From CAZWUZ01 sp964637655 [NCBI: uncultured bacterium] (lineage in GTDB: Bacteria > DAOPZR01), in NCBI GenBank assembly GCA_964637655.1, contig CAZWUZ010000035.1, forward strand, positions 1 through 18,568: a stretch of DNA of 18,568 nucleotides, read 5' to 3'. The stretch's first letter is position 1; each line of letters starts with the position of its first letter. The notes beneath the pieces were generated by a model that saw only the letters and a program-made list of their open reading frames with translations, was not told the origin of the DNA and did no database searches. A program made the position numbers and the translations under genes. This document shows positions 1 to 8,293 of this stretch, piece by piece.

Positions 1-518
1 CCCCGCGGGCACGCCTGCCGCGCCACCTGCGCACCAATTCGCTGGCGCTGGTCGACCAGGACATTTTCCTCTTTGCCGGCAGCGTACGCGACAACCTGAC
101 GTTGTGGGACGACACCATTCCCGAGCAGGATGTCATCGCGGCGGCCCGCGACGCCGCCATCCACGACGACATCGTCACCCGCCCGGGCGGCTACGCCGGC
201 ATGGTGGAAGAAGGGGGCGCCAACTTCAGCGGCGGGCAGCGTCAGCGTCTGGAAATCGCCCGCGCCCTGGTCAACAACCCCGCCCTGCTGGTCCTCGACG
301 AGGCGACCAGCGCGCTCGATCCGACCACGGAAAAACGCATTGACGACAACCTGCGCCGGCGCGGCTGTGCCTGCCTCATTGTCGCCCACCGCCTCTCGAC
401 CATACGCGACGCGGACGAGATTATCGTGCTCGAACGCGGCGTGGTGGTCGAACGCGGCACCCATACCACGCTGAAAAGCGCCAACGGCCCGTACCGCCGC
501 CTCATCGGTGAAGCGTGA
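1..518 (+). CDS. NHLM-type peptide-export ABC transporter, C-terminal ATPase part (5' truncated)
   Basis: Only the last ~171 residues are present; the frame is open from base 3 and the start lies upstream. Visible are the Q-loop ([20 protein letters not shown]), the ABC signature [15 protein letters not shown], Walker [13 protein letters not shown] and the H-loop [14 protein letters not shown]. The wording, especially [25 protein letters not shown] and the RRRG after Walker B, closely matches the first ABC protein of the NHLM (nitrile-hydratase-leader microcin) export system. That family normally carries an N-terminal C39 double-glycine peptidase, a six-helix membrane domain and this ATPase, and exports processed RiPP precursors. 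The peptidase part is outside the window. The stop overlaps the next gene by four bases (ATGA), so the two ABC proteins are probably co-translated and may form a heterodimer. The family name is from memory of the motif pattern; a generic peptide exporter is the alternative. Confidence 0.88.
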   Translation, partial: PRARLPRHLRTNSLALVDQDIFLFAGSVRDNLTLWDDTIPEQDVIAAARDAAIHDDIVTRPGGYAGMVEEGGANFSGGQRQRLEIARALVNNPALLVLDEATSALDPTTEKRIDDNLRRRGCACLIVAHRLSTIRDADEIIVLERGVVVERGTHTTLKSANGPYRRLIGEA

Positions 519-3439
519 TGAAGCCCGAACTGCTGCGCCATCTGGCTGCGGCCGGGGCCACGGTCGACGCCCGGGCGAGCGCCCCCTTCCCCCTGCATCA
601 GCCCGACACGGTCTGGCTGGTCACCGCCGGCCGGCTCGACGTCTTTTTCACCGCGCTGCATGACGGGCAGCCCGCGGGTGCGCGCACCTGCGTTTTCAGC
701 AGTGAGCCGGGGGCAACGCTCTTCGGGCTCCCCCTGCTGCAGGCCGGGCGCGACCACGGGCTGATTGCGGTCGGCACGCCCGATACGGGCGTAGTCGCGT
801 TCCCGCTCGCCAGTTTCCGCGCCCTGATGGACGCGCACGGGCGCCCGGACGACCTGGTCTACTGTGTCGAAGAATGGGTGGCGGCACTGACCCGCGGCAT
901 CATCCCGCCCTACGCGCCGCGCGACTTTGTCTCCATTCCGCTGGGCGGCAGTTTCACCGCGTCGCGGCATATCTGTGTCCGTCCTGCCGACCGCCTGCTC
1001 TGGTTCCGGCATACGCGCGGCGGTTCGAGTTACCTGTCCAACACCAACCTCTACCTCGCCCCCGCCGATCCGTACATCCCGCTGTTGCGCGAGAGCTGGC
1101 TGGAAACCGCCGAAGCGGAGAACGAACTGGTCACGCGGACCACGGGTGAATATCTCGCCCGTCCCGCGGAACTGTGGGCCAGTATCAGCGCCTTCACTGC
1201 CATGGTGCTCGAATGCCGCAAACTGGCGGTACTCGAGACGGCGGAAGCAGAAGCGGACAAGTCGGCGCAGCGCCGCGCCCGCGACGCCCATGCCCTGCAC
1301 GGCGCCATCGCCGGCCTCGCCGCGGTGCTCGACCCGCCCGACGCGGCAGCGGCCGATGCAGCCGGCGGCGACCACCTGTATGCCGTCTGTCTGCTCGTCG
1401 CGCAGGCGCAGGGGATCACGCTCTGCGCCACTGCCGGCGCGGCGCGGCACGGCAGTGACCCGCTCGATGACCTCGTGCGCGCGTCGCGTATCCGCACGCG
1501 GCAGGTCCTGTTGCGTGACGACTGGTGGCGCCGTGATTGCGGGCCGCTCGTCGCCTGGCGTGCCGCCGACCGCACACCGGTCGCGCTCCTCCCGGCAGCG
1601 GACAGCCGCTACACGCTGGTCGATCCGCAGGCGCAATCACGGGTCACCGTCGACCGGGCGGTGGCGGCGTCACTGGCGCCGGAGGCCAACGCGTTCTACC
1701 GCACCTTTGCCCCGCAGACGCTCACGCTCCCCGCCCTGCTCCGTTTCGCGCTGCACGATTCGCTGCGCGATCTGGGACGCCTGGTGCTGCTTGGCGCCAC
1801 GGGGGGCCTGCTCGCCACGCTGCTGCCGCTGGCGAGCGGGATGATCATGGACGATATCATTCCGCAGGCGGCGCGCGGCCAGTTATGGCAGATGACCGCC
1901 GGGCTCATCGTCTTCGCCCTGGCGCAACTGCTGTTCCAGGTGACGCGCGGCTACGCGCAGTTGCGGCTCGAGACGCGCATCGACAGCGCGGTGCAGGCGG
2001 CGGTGTGGGACCGCCTGCTCGATCTCCCCGTGCCGTTCTACCGGCAGTTTACCGTCGGCGACCTCGCCCAGCGCGCCAACGGCATCAACCAGATCCGCCT
2101 GCTGCTCACCGGGGCGACTGCCGCGACGCTGCTCGGCAGCATCTTTTCCGTCTTCAGTTTCGCCCTGCTCTTCTGGTACAGCGTGCCGCTCGCGCTGCTC
2201 GCCACGGTGCTGGTCGCGCTCTCTTTGGCGGTGACGATAACGGTCAGTTACATCAACCTGCGCTACCAGAAGCGGATTCTCGCGCTGGCCGGGCAGCTCT
2301 CCGGGGCGGTGCTGCAGTTCATCACCGGCATCAGCAAACTGCGCGTTGCCGGTGCCGAGGCGCGCGCCTTCGCGTTCTGGGCCCGGCAGTTCGCGCAGCA
2401 GCGCCGCCTGACAGTCGCCATGGAAAGCGTCACCAACGCGTACACGGTCTTCAACGTCACCTTTACCACGTTCTGCCAGTTCGGCATCTATGCCTGGCTC
2501 GCGTTCGCCCTCATGCGTGAACAGGCCGCCAACGCCGCGTTCACCACGGGCGACTTCGTCGCCTTCAGCGCCGCCTTTGCCCAGTGTCTCGTCGCCATGT
2601 CGCAGTTCGGCACGGTGGTCGTCTCGCTGCTGCAGGTGGTGCCGCTGTACGAGCGCGCCCGGCCCATCCTTGACTGCGCGCCCGAGGTGCGCGAAGACAA
2701 GACCGATCCGGGCCGGCTGCGCGGCGACCTTGACGTGGCGAGCGTGTCGTTCCGCTACCTGCCGGACGCGCCGCTCACCCTCGACACGGTGTCGCTGCAG
2801 GCGCGCGCGGGCGAGTTTATCGCCATCGTCGGCGCCTCGGGCAGCGGCAAATCGACGCTGCTGCGCCTGCTGCTCGGGTTCGAACAGCCGCAGGCGGGCA
2901 CCGTCGCCTACGACGGCTGTGATCTCGGCAAACTCGACGTGCGCCTGCTGCGCCGGCAGCTGGGGGTCGTGCTGCAGAACGGGCGCATCCTCAGCGGCGA
3001 CCTGTTCAACAATATCGTCGGTGCCTCCCGGCTCACGCTTGACGACGCGTGGGCGGCGGCGCGCATGGCCGGACTCGAGGACGACATCAAGGCGATGCCG
3101 ATGGGCATGCACACCTTCATCAGCGAGGGGGGGAGCACGCTGTCAGGCGGGCAGCGCCAGCGCCTGCTCATCGCCCGCGCCCTGGTGCACCAGCCGCGCA
3201 TCATCCTGTTCGACGAGGCAACCAGTGCGCTCGACAACGTCACGCAGCAGATTGTCGCGGAGTCGCTCGCGCGGCTCGATGTCACACGCGTGGTCATCGC
3301 CCACCGCCTGTCGACCATCATCAACGCCGACCGCATCTACGTTATGGCTGCCGGCTGCATTGCGGAGAGCGGCACCTACGAGGACCTGATGATCCGCAAC
3401 GGGCTGTTTGCCGACCTCGCGCGGCGGCAGATTATATGA
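515..3439 (+). CDS. NHLM-type ABC transporter, second subunit (cNMP-like domain, TM domain, ATPase)
   Basis: 974 aa. The first ~130 residues resemble a cyclic-nucleotide-binding-like beta domain ([14 protein letters not shown] and later [19 protein letters not shown]). A poorly recognisable middle region follows, then a hydrophobic ABC membrane domain from about residue 415 to 700 ([13 protein letters not shown] opens the first helix pair). The ATPase has Walker [10 protein letters not shown] near residue 773, Q-loop [13 protein letters not shown], signature LSGGQRQRL near 876, Walker [13 protein letters not shown] near 896 and H-loop VIAHRLSTI near 927, so all catalytic motifs are intact. 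No C39 peptidase is present. This matches the second ABC protein of NHLM-type systems, which works with the peptidase-bearing partner encoded just upstream (ATGA overlap). Expected location is the inner membrane and expected cargo a modified peptide. No NHLP precursor or modification enzyme lies in the window. Confidence 0.9.
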   Translation: MMKPELLRHLAAAGATVDARASAPFPLHQPDTVWLVTAGRLDVFFTALHDGQPAGARTCVFSSEPGATLFGLPLLQAGRDHGLIAVGTPDTGVVAFPLASFRALMDAHGRPDDLVYCVEEWVAALTRGIIPPYAPRDFVSIPLGGSFTASRHICVRPADRLLWFRHTRGGSSYLSNTNLYLAPADPYIPLLRESWLETAEAENELVTRTTGEYLARPAELWASISAFTAMVLECRKLAVLETAEAEADKSAQRRARDAHALHGAIAGLAAVLDPPDAAAADAAGGDHLYAVCLLVAQAQGITLCATAGAARHGSDPLDDLVRASRIRTRQVLLRDDWWRRDCGPLVAWRAADRTPVALLPAADSRYTLVDPQAQSRVTVDRAVAASLAPEANAFYRTFAPQTLTLPALLRFALHDSLRDLGRLVLLGATGGLLATLLPLASGMIMDDIIPQAARGQLWQMTAGLIVFALAQLLFQVTRGYAQLRLETRIDSAVQAAVWDRLLDLPVPFYRQFTVGDLAQRANGINQIRLLLTGATAATLLGSIFSVFSFALLFWYSVPLALLATVLVALSLAVTITVSYINLRYQKRILALAGQLSGAVLQFITGISKLRVAGAEARAFAFWARQFAQQRRLTVAMESVTNAYTVFNVTFTTFCQFGIYAWLAFALMREQAANAAFTTGDFVAFSAAFAQCLVAMSQFGTVVVSLLQVVPLYERARPILDCAPEVREDKTDPGRLRGDLDVASVSFRYLPDAPLTLDTVSLQARAGEFIAIVGASGSGKSTLLRLLLGFEQPQAGTVAYDGCDLGKLDVRLLRRQLGVVLQNGRILSGDLFNNIVGASRLTLDDAWAAARMAGLEDDIKAMPMGMHTFISEGGSTLSGGQRQRLLIARALVHQPRIILFDEATSALDNVTQQIVAESLARLDVTRVVIAHRLSTIINADRIYVMAAGCIAESGTYEDLMIRNGLFADLARRQII

Positions 3440-3834
3440 ACCGGTTGTTCTGCCTGCTGCTGCTGCTGCTGACGGGCTGTACCGTGACCATGCAGCCGCC
3501 CGGGGCGCGCGAGCCCGACCCGCCGCCCCCGCTCCCAGCCGATGACCGGGTCAGCGTAACCGCTTTGCGCTGCTACGTCGCGGGCGGCGGCAGCACGGTT
3601 ATTGTCGACGGCTGGGTGGGCAATCCGCACCCGGACCGCGACGCCTACGCGGTGCGTGTCGAAGCGGATATTACGCTTCCGGACGGGATCACCGCGCGCG
3701 GGCATGACTCCATTGCACATCTCCGGCCACGTGAAAGCGTACAGTTTCGCGTGCTGTTCGAACGTCCCGACCTCGCTGCCCGACATGCTGAACTCACAGC
3801 CGATGCGTACGTTGCCCACGCCACCACGCGCTGA
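3436..3834 (+). CDS. Small lipoprotein with FxLYD-like domain
   Basis: 132 aa. The ATG overlaps the stop of the ABC gene (ATGA), which fixes the start and puts it in the exporter operon. The N-terminus is a short lipoprotein signal: MNRLFC, six leucines (six consecutive CTG codons), then the lipobox LTG-C with Cys15 as the acylated residue. A proline-rich linker (EPDPPPPLPADD) leads to one ~95-residue beta-rich domain with the pattern of an FxLYD-type immunoglobulin-like domain (DGWVGNPHPDRDAYAVRVEADITL, later LRPRESVQFRVLFERP). Such domains are extracytoplasmic and of unknown function. Because it follows the NHLM ABC pair it may be an envelope accessory of the exporter, but that rests only on position. 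The CTG run could be prone to slippage. Confidence 0.82.
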   Translation: MNRLFCLLLLLLTGCTVTMQPPGAREPDPPPPLPADDRVSVTALRCYVAGGGSTVIVDGWVGNPHPDRDAYAVRVEADITLPDGITARGHDSIAHLRPRESVQFRVLFERPDLAARHAELTADAYVAHATTR

Positions 3835-3842
3835 AGCGTGGT
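3823..3842 (+). terminator. Hairpin at the end of the exporter operon
   Basis: Perfect 7-bp inverted repeat ACCACGC / GCGTGGT with a 6-base loop that contains the lipoprotein stop codon. It lies just before the next promoter. There is no clear U-tract after it, so it may be a weak or Rho-assisted terminator, or only an mRNA 3'-end structure. Confidence 0.35.
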
Positions 3843-3843
3843 A

Positions 3844-3872
3844 TTGTCGCACCGGCACAGTCATGCTACAGT
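3844..3872 (+). promoter_or_regulatory. Sigma70-like promoter, probably leaderless, for the gspF-moxR operon
   Basis: TTGTCG (3844-3849), a 17-bp spacer and TACAGT (3867-3872). Six bases separate the -10 box from the ATG at 3879, so the expected start of transcription falls on or next to the A of the start codon. No Shine-Dalgarno sequence precedes that ATG, consistent with a leaderless mRNA. This is inference from spacing. Confidence 0.5.
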
Positions 3873-3878
3873 GATGCC

Positions 3879-4841
3879 ATGAACAGGCCCGGCAGTCGCA
3901 CGCTCGAGCGGTTCTACCTTTCGCTGCACAGCAGCATCATCGCGGGATTGCCGATACGGCGCGCGCTGACGCTGGCCTCGCTGACGCCCGCCCTGCAGGC
4001 GGCAGTACGCACCGTGGACACAGCGCTCGACCGCGGGCAGACGCTGGCGCAGGCGTGGCGCGCGGCGGGCTGCTTTGCCCCGCTTGACTGCGCGCTCATC
4101 GAGGCCGGTGAGCGCAGCGGCACGCTGGCTGCCGTCTTTGCCGCGCTGGCGGAAACGCAGGCGCGACGTGACGAACTCCGCCGCTGGCTGGTCATCGGGC
4201 TCATCTATCCCGCGGTGCTGCTGCTCGCCGCCATTGCCGCGGTGCATGCCCCACTGCTGATACAGCAGGGGCTGACCGCCTTCCTGCAGGCCACGCTCCC
4301 CCTGCTGCTGGCGGCAGTGGGCGGGTGCGTGGTCGCGGCCTGGCTCTGGGGCGTACTGATGCGCGGCGTGCCGCTCTGGGCCGCCTTCTGGTACAGCGTG
4401 CCCGTGGTCGGTTCCTTCTACCGCGCGCGCGCCCGCGTCCGCTTCCTCGAACTGCTTGCCCGCACGCATGCCGCCGGGCTGTCGTTGCGCCAGTTCGGCG
4501 AATTTCTCACCGGTACCGCCGATGATGCACTGCAACAGCAGGCGACCGCCCAGTTGTGTGCCACGCTGCGCACGGACGTGCCGCTGGGCGAGGCACTGGC
4601 CGGGTCGCCGCTGCTGCCGCGCGACGAGGCGCTACTGCTCGCCGGCGCGGAGACCGCGGGCACGCTGGCAGCAACAGCAGAGCGTTGCGCGCAGCAGGCC
4701 CGCAGCGACCTGACGGGCGCCGCCCGCCGTCTGGCGGTCGGGATAGGACTGGCGATTACCGCTGTCATCGGCGCCTATGTCACCCGTCTCTACGTGCGCA
4801 CCGTGCTCGGCTATTTCGACACTATCGACCGCCTGTTGTAG
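3879..4841 (+). CDS. GspF/PilC-like type II secretion inner-membrane protein, orphan
   Basis: 320 aa. Two tandem T2SSF repeats are visible. The first (residues ~10-125) has the family hallmark ALIEAGERSGTLAAVF followed by a helix WLVIGLIYPAVLLLAAIAAV. The second (~185-312) has LLLAGAETAGTLAATAE and a final helix AITAVIGAYVTRLYV. A further helix pair lies around 138-165 (LLLAAVGGCVVAAWLWGVL). GspF/PilC proteins are polytopic platform proteins that couple a cytoplasmic ATPase to pseudopilus or pilus assembly. At ~320 aa this is shorter than the usual ~400, mainly by lacking the N-terminal extension. No GspE/PilB ATPase, pilin or secretin is next to it; instead a MoxR operon follows after 22 bases. 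It ends in TAG. The fold assignment is firm; the role in this operon is unknown. Confidence 0.85.
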   Translation: MNRPGSRTLERFYLSLHSSIIAGLPIRRALTLASLTPALQAAVRTVDTALDRGQTLAQAWRAAGCFAPLDCALIEAGERSGTLAAVFAALAETQARRDELRRWLVIGLIYPAVLLLAAIAAVHAPLLIQQGLTAFLQATLPLLLAAVGGCVVAAWLWGVLMRGVPLWAAFWYSVPVVGSFYRARARVRFLELLARTHAAGLSLRQFGEFLTGTADDALQQQATAQLCATLRTDVPLGEALAGSPLLPRDEALLLAGAETAGTLAATAERCAQQARSDLTGAARRLAVGIGLAITAVIGAYVTRLYVRTVLGYFDTIDRLL

Positions 4842-4863
4842 CGGCGGACAGGAGAAGAAGCAC

Positions 4864-5811
4864 ATGGACGGAGTCATTGCCACCCTTGCCGCGAACATCG
4901 CCACGGTCATCCGCGACAAGGACGAAGTTATCGCGCTGCTGCTCACTGCGCTCCTTGCTGACGGGCACGTGCTGCTCGAGGACGTGCCGGGCACCGGGAA
5001 GACCGTGCTGGCGCGCGCGCTGGCCAAAAGCATCAGTGCCGACTTCAAGCGCATTCAGTTCACGCCCGACCTGCTGCCGTCGGACATCACCGGCACGTAC
5101 ATCTACAACCAGGCGAGCAACGCCTTCGAGTTCCGCCACGGGCCGGTTTTTACCAACATCCTGCTCGCGGACGAGATCAACCGTGCGACGCCGCGCACGC
5201 AATCAGCGCTGCTCGAGGGGATGGAGGAACGGCAGGTGACCGCTGACGGTATCACCCTGCCGCTGCCGGTGCCGTTCTTCGTTATCGGCACGCAGAACCC
5301 CATCGAACAGCAGGGAACGTTCCCGCTCCCCGAGGCGCAGCTCGACCGCTTCCTGATGAAACTGTCGGTCGGCTATCCCGGGCCGGCGGGCGAACTGGAA
5401 ATCATCGACAGCCAGAAACAGCATCACCCGCTGCTCGACCTGCAACCCGTCACTGAACTCGCCGCGCTCATGGAACTGCGCGAGGCTGTCAAGAAGGTCT
5501 TCGTGCACTCCGGCGTCAAACGCTATGTGCAGCAAATCGCGCAGGCGACGCGCAGCCGCGAGGAGTTGCAGTTGGGTGTCTCACCACGCGGCACCCTTGC
5601 GCTGGTGCGCGCCGCGCAGGCGCGTGCCCTGCTGCGCGGTCTCGCCTTTGTCACCCCTGACTGCGTGCGCGAAGTGGCCGGGCCGGTGCTCGCGCATCGC
5701 CTGCTGCTCAAGCCGCAGGCGCGGCTCAAGGGGCAGACCGCAGTGCAGGTACTCGACGAAATCCTGCGCAGCGTCGAACTGCCGGTAGCGTTCGCCGAAG
5801 GAGAAGCATGA
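4864..5811 (+). CDS. MoxR-family AAA+ ATPase
   Basis: 315 aa. The start at 4864 is chosen because an AGGAG Shine-Dalgarno sequence lies about 9 bases upstream and because the family begins near here; an upstream in-frame ATG at 4777 would overlap the gspF-like gene and add unrelated sequence. Walker A is EDVPGTGKTVLARAL (Gly43-Thr47), the pore-proximal segment is FTPDLLPSDITGTYIYN, Walker B is NILLADEINRATP (about 97-109), sensor 1 is VIGTQNPIEQQGTFPLPEAQ (from ~140), and the lid domain follows with LGVSPRGTLALVRAAQA. All residues expected for ATP hydrolysis are present. MoxR ATPases act as chaperones or remodelers for a partner protein, usually with DUF58/VWA proteins encoded beside them, as here. 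The stop overlaps the DUF58 gene (ATGA). The client is unknown. Confidence 0.95.
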   Translation: MDGVIATLAANIATVIRDKDEVIALLLTALLADGHVLLEDVPGTGKTVLARALAKSISADFKRIQFTPDLLPSDITGTYIYNQASNAFEFRHGPVFTNILLADEINRATPRTQSALLEGMEERQVTADGITLPLPVPFFVIGTQNPIEQQGTFPLPEAQLDRFLMKLSVGYPGPAGELEIIDSQKQHHPLLDLQPVTELAALMELREAVKKVFVHSGVKRYVQQIAQATRSREELQLGVSPRGTLALVRAAQARALLRGLAFVTPDCVREVAGPVLAHRLLLKPQARLKGQTAVQVLDEILRSVELPVAFAEGEA

Positions 5812-7106
5812 CGGAAGACGAGACGCCCGGACGCACGACCTGGTCCGGGCGCAACCTGCTGCTGGCGGCGGCCGGCTTTCTCGCCGTGGTTGGTGCCATG
5901 ACCATGCGCTCGCAGGTGGCGGCAGTCAACCTCTTCCTGCTTATCGTCCTGCTCGCCAGCCGCCTCTATGCACACTACGTGCTGCAGCAGGCGCGCGCGG
6001 TGCGCCGTTTCCACGACGCGGCGCTGCGCGACAGCACCGTGCCCGTCGAGGTCGGGGTGGCCAGTATCCACCCGCTCCCCTTCCTGCACTGCGAGGTCAA
6101 GGACACCTTCAGCACCTCGCATTTCCGGCAGGAGAAACTGCTGCTCACGCCGCAGCTGGCGGGACGCAAGGTTACCGCAGGGCGTTATACCGGCGAGGCA
6201 GGCGACCGCCGCGGCCGCTATATCATCGGGCCGCTTACCGTCACGCTCACCGACCCGCTCGGGCTGGGGAGCGCCACCCGCGTTTTCGACGAGAAAGCAG
6301 CGCTGCTTTCGGTCTATCCGCGCGGTTTTGCCGTCGACACCTTTCCCGTATCCTCACGCGCCTCGCAGTTCGAGGTCAACCTGCACAATGCGCCGCGCTG
6401 CGGCACCAGCGACGAACTGCGCGGCATGCGCGAGTACGCCAAGGGCGATCCGCTGCGCCATATCCACTGGCCGCAGAGCATGCGCCACCGGCAACTCATG
6501 GTGCGCGAATTTGCCATGCCTGCCGCGCGCAACCTGACCGTGCTGCTCGACCTCGACCGGAGCATGGCGCGCGGGCTGGGCTCGCATTCCGCGCTCGAGT
6601 ACAGCATCGAGGTGGCCGCCGCACTTACCGACTATGCCGCGCGCAACTTCCACCGCTTTGCCCTGCTGGCGCAGGGGGAGCGGCTCTGCTGTCTGCCGCC
6701 GGCGAGCGGGCCGGCACAGCAGAAGGCGGTGCGCGAGGCGCTGCTCGGACTCAAGCAGGATGGCTGCGTGCCGTTCGACCGCTTTCTCGTGCAGGCGCTC
6801 GACTTGATTCCAATTGATTCATGCGCCGTGCTGGTCTTTCCCACCTCGCGCATCGATCTGCAGCGCTACCTTGCCGCGGTCGGGGTTCTGCAGGGGCGCT
6901 ACATCAACGTCGTTGCCGTGCTTATCCGCGATTCGCTCTTTTACCGCGTGCATCAGCAGGATACCGCGCAGGAGAACGATTTCGCTGAGGTGGTGGCAGG
7001 GTTCCGCGCCGCCGGAGTCACGGTCTACACCATCGATTCCTACGAGGATTTGTCGCTGCATTTCCGCCCCGAGCGCATCGGCTGGCCCATGGGGACCGTG
7101 CGATGA
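5808..7106 (+). CDS. DUF58 domain membrane-anchored protein
   Basis: 432 aa. The N-terminus has two closely spaced hydrophobic helices (about residues 17-57: NLLLAAAGFLAVVGAM and AAVNLFLLIVLLASRLYAHY), as in most MoxR-associated DUF58 proteins. A beta-rich region follows (RGRYIIGPLTVTLTDPLGL is the usual segment before the DUF58 core). The core signature is GMREYAKGDPLRHIHWPQSM (from about residue 206), then RQLMVREFAMPAARNLTVLL with the VWA-like LDLDRSMA near 246. The C-terminal half is a VWA-like alpha/beta domain in which the metal-site motif is only partly conserved. It is the likely partner of the MoxR ATPase encoded immediately upstream (ATGA overlap) and is coupled the same way to the next gene. 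No enzymatic activity is expected; an envelope-associated scaffold or adaptor role is the usual guess. Confidence 0.93.
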   Translation: MTEDETPGRTTWSGRNLLLAAAGFLAVVGAMTMRSQVAAVNLFLLIVLLASRLYAHYVLQQARAVRRFHDAALRDSTVPVEVGVASIHPLPFLHCEVKDTFSTSHFRQEKLLLTPQLAGRKVTAGRYTGEAGDRRGRYIIGPLTVTLTDPLGLGSATRVFDEKAALLSVYPRGFAVDTFPVSSRASQFEVNLHNAPRCGTSDELRGMREYAKGDPLRHIHWPQSMRHRQLMVREFAMPAARNLTVLLDLDRSMARGLGSHSALEYSIEVAAALTDYAARNFHRFALLAQGERLCCLPPASGPAQQKAVREALLGLKQDGCVPFDRFLVQALDLIPIDSCAVLVFPTSRIDLQRYLAAVGVLQGRYINVVAVLIRDSLFYRVHQQDTAQENDFAEVVAGFRAAGVTVYTIDSYEDLSLHFRPERIGWPMGTVR

Positions 7107-8182
7107 AAGCGAGCGTGCGCGGGACACTATTGATGTATGCCGTGCTGGCGCTGCTCTTTCTCGCGCAGCCGCCGTTCGACGGTGCCCGCCTCATGATGCT
7201 GCTGATTTATGCCGCGCTGTTTTTCGGGGCGTATCGTTTCAATCTCGCCCGCGCGCATCAGGATGGGGAGGAGAAGCCGCTGTCCGGCAGTGCGGGGATA
7301 GCCGCGGCCATCTGCCTGCTTGGGCTGCTCCTCAACCTCTTTCCGGACCGGGAAGGCGCCGGTGGCATGGTGCGCGATAATCTGGCGGTGGTCTGCTTTC
7401 TCCTCGGCTTCTTTGCCACGCAGCCGCTGCTGCGCGAATACGGGAGTGTTGCCGCCTGGCTGCTCTTCAACCTCTGGCTGTTTCTGCTCCCGGGTATCAG
7501 TATGCTGCTGGCGCCGCTCTTTATCGCGGCGTTTGTCATCCACCGCTTCGCGGTTACCGCGCACACGCTGGGCGACGAGTATGGTGTGCCGGAACATGGC
7601 GCCACGCCGCAGGCGCAACGCACGCTGCTGGCGTGGCTCTGCCTCGCGGTGCTGCTCTTTGTCCCGCTGCAGGGCTGGGGCTGGTGGGAAGACCGCCAGT
7701 TGCAGCAGCAGATGCAGGCAGTCAGCGAACGGGATGTGCCGCCGCCGGCAGGGGCCGGCATGGGGCTGGCCGGACGCAGCGGGCTTATCGGCTTTGGCAT
7801 CATCCTGTTTGCCTATGTCGCGTGGCGGCAGCTGCAGAAACGGGAGAAGCGGGGTGACGGGAAAAAGGAGTTGCAGGCGCTCCTCTCCGCGCAGGGGTAT
7901 ACGCGCGACCTCGATGATGCGTGCCCGGTCCGCTATTCCTTCCCGGGCGGGCGACGCGGGCAGATGCTGAAACTGTACGACAAAGTGCTGGCCGCGGCGG
8001 AAAAGCGGCTCAAGCAGCCGCTGCGCAGCATCACGCCGTCACTGCGCATCCCCTATCTGAAACGCCTCGACCCTGCACGCGACTGGGAAACGCTGACGGT
8101 CATTTTCAACCGCGCCCGCTACGGGCATGAGGACCTTGCGCCTGACGACCTTGCCGCCGCCAAACGCATTGCGGGCAGGTAG
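7103..8182 (+). CDS. Polytopic membrane protein with DUF4129-like C-terminus (TgpA-like without transglutaminase core)
   Basis: 359 aa. About six hydrophobic helices fill residues 8-150 (for example LMYAVLALLFLAQ, LMMLLIYAALFFGAY, GIAAAICLLGLLLNL, AWLLFNLWLFLLPGISMLLA), with more around 174-190 and 225-245. The cytoplasmic tail ends in a helical domain with FNRARYGHEDLAPDDLAAAKRI, the recognisable end of a DUF4129 domain. In the usual MoxR-DUF58 operon the third gene encodes a TgpA-like protein: TM bundle, transglutaminase-like domain, TM, DUF4129. Here the large periplasmic transglutaminase domain is absent; only a short loop (DRQLQQQMQAVSERDVPPPA) sits between the last helices, and no Cys-His-Asp set is visible. 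It is co-translated with DUF58 (ATGA) and ends in TAG. The DUF4129 match is by eye. Confidence 0.72.
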   Translation: MKASVRGTLLMYAVLALLFLAQPPFDGARLMMLLIYAALFFGAYRFNLARAHQDGEEKPLSGSAGIAAAICLLGLLLNLFPDREGAGGMVRDNLAVVCFLLGFFATQPLLREYGSVAAWLLFNLWLFLLPGISMLLAPLFIAAFVIHRFAVTAHTLGDEYGVPEHGATPQAQRTLLAWLCLAVLLFVPLQGWGWWEDRQLQQQMQAVSERDVPPPAGAGMGLAGRSGLIGFGIILFAYVAWRQLQKREKRGDGKKELQALLSAQGYTRDLDDACPVRYSFPGGRRGQMLKLYDKVLAAAEKRLKQPLRSITPSLRIPYLKRLDPARDWETLTVIFNRARYGHEDLAPDDLAAAKRIAGR

Positions 8183-8197
8183 CGCACCATGGGAATT

Positions 8198-8218
8198 ATG
8201 GGGAGAGTCCCCATTTTT
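8198..8218 (+). terminator. Intrinsic terminator-like hairpin after the MoxR operon
   Basis: ATGGGGA, loop GAG, TCCCCAT, then TTTT: a 7-bp stem followed by a short T-tract, 16 bases after the TAG stop of the DUF4129 gene. The arms are nearly identical to the palindrome at 16134-16154. Confidence 0.6.
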
Positions 8219-8225
8219 ATCAGTT

Positions 8226-8235
8226 TGATATATCA
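8226..8235. promoter_or_regulatory. TGATATATCA palindrome
   Basis: Perfect 10-bp palindrome between the terminator and the Cys-rich peptide gene. Its TGATAT/ATATCA half-sites recur at 9667-9681. Function unknown; it could be a chance AT-rich palindrome. Confidence 0.2.
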
Positions 8236-8252
8236 GGTTGTCGCTTATCGAG

Positions 8253-8279
8253 GTGCGGCCGGCGTTGGGCCGGCCGCAC
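8253..8279. terminator. GC-rich hairpin between convergent genes
   Basis: Perfect 10-bp stem GTGCGGCCGG / CCGGCCGCAC with a 7-base loop CGTTGGG. It lies 14 bases beyond the stop of the minus-strand 37-aa gene and beyond the plus-strand terminator. There is no T-tract on either strand, but its place between convergent transcription units suggests a transcript-end structure. Confidence 0.45.
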
Positions 8280-8293
8280 GATACGAATTCCGC

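Noticed and set aside
242-1636. 464-codon open frame on the minus strand
   Set aside because: It lies antisense to two ABC genes with full conserved motifs, has a highly Arg/Gly-biased composition and matches no family; such frames are common opposite GC-rich genes.
1883-3112. 409-codon open frame on the minus strand
   Set aside because: Antisense to the second ABC protein, with repetitive charged composition and no start or motif support.
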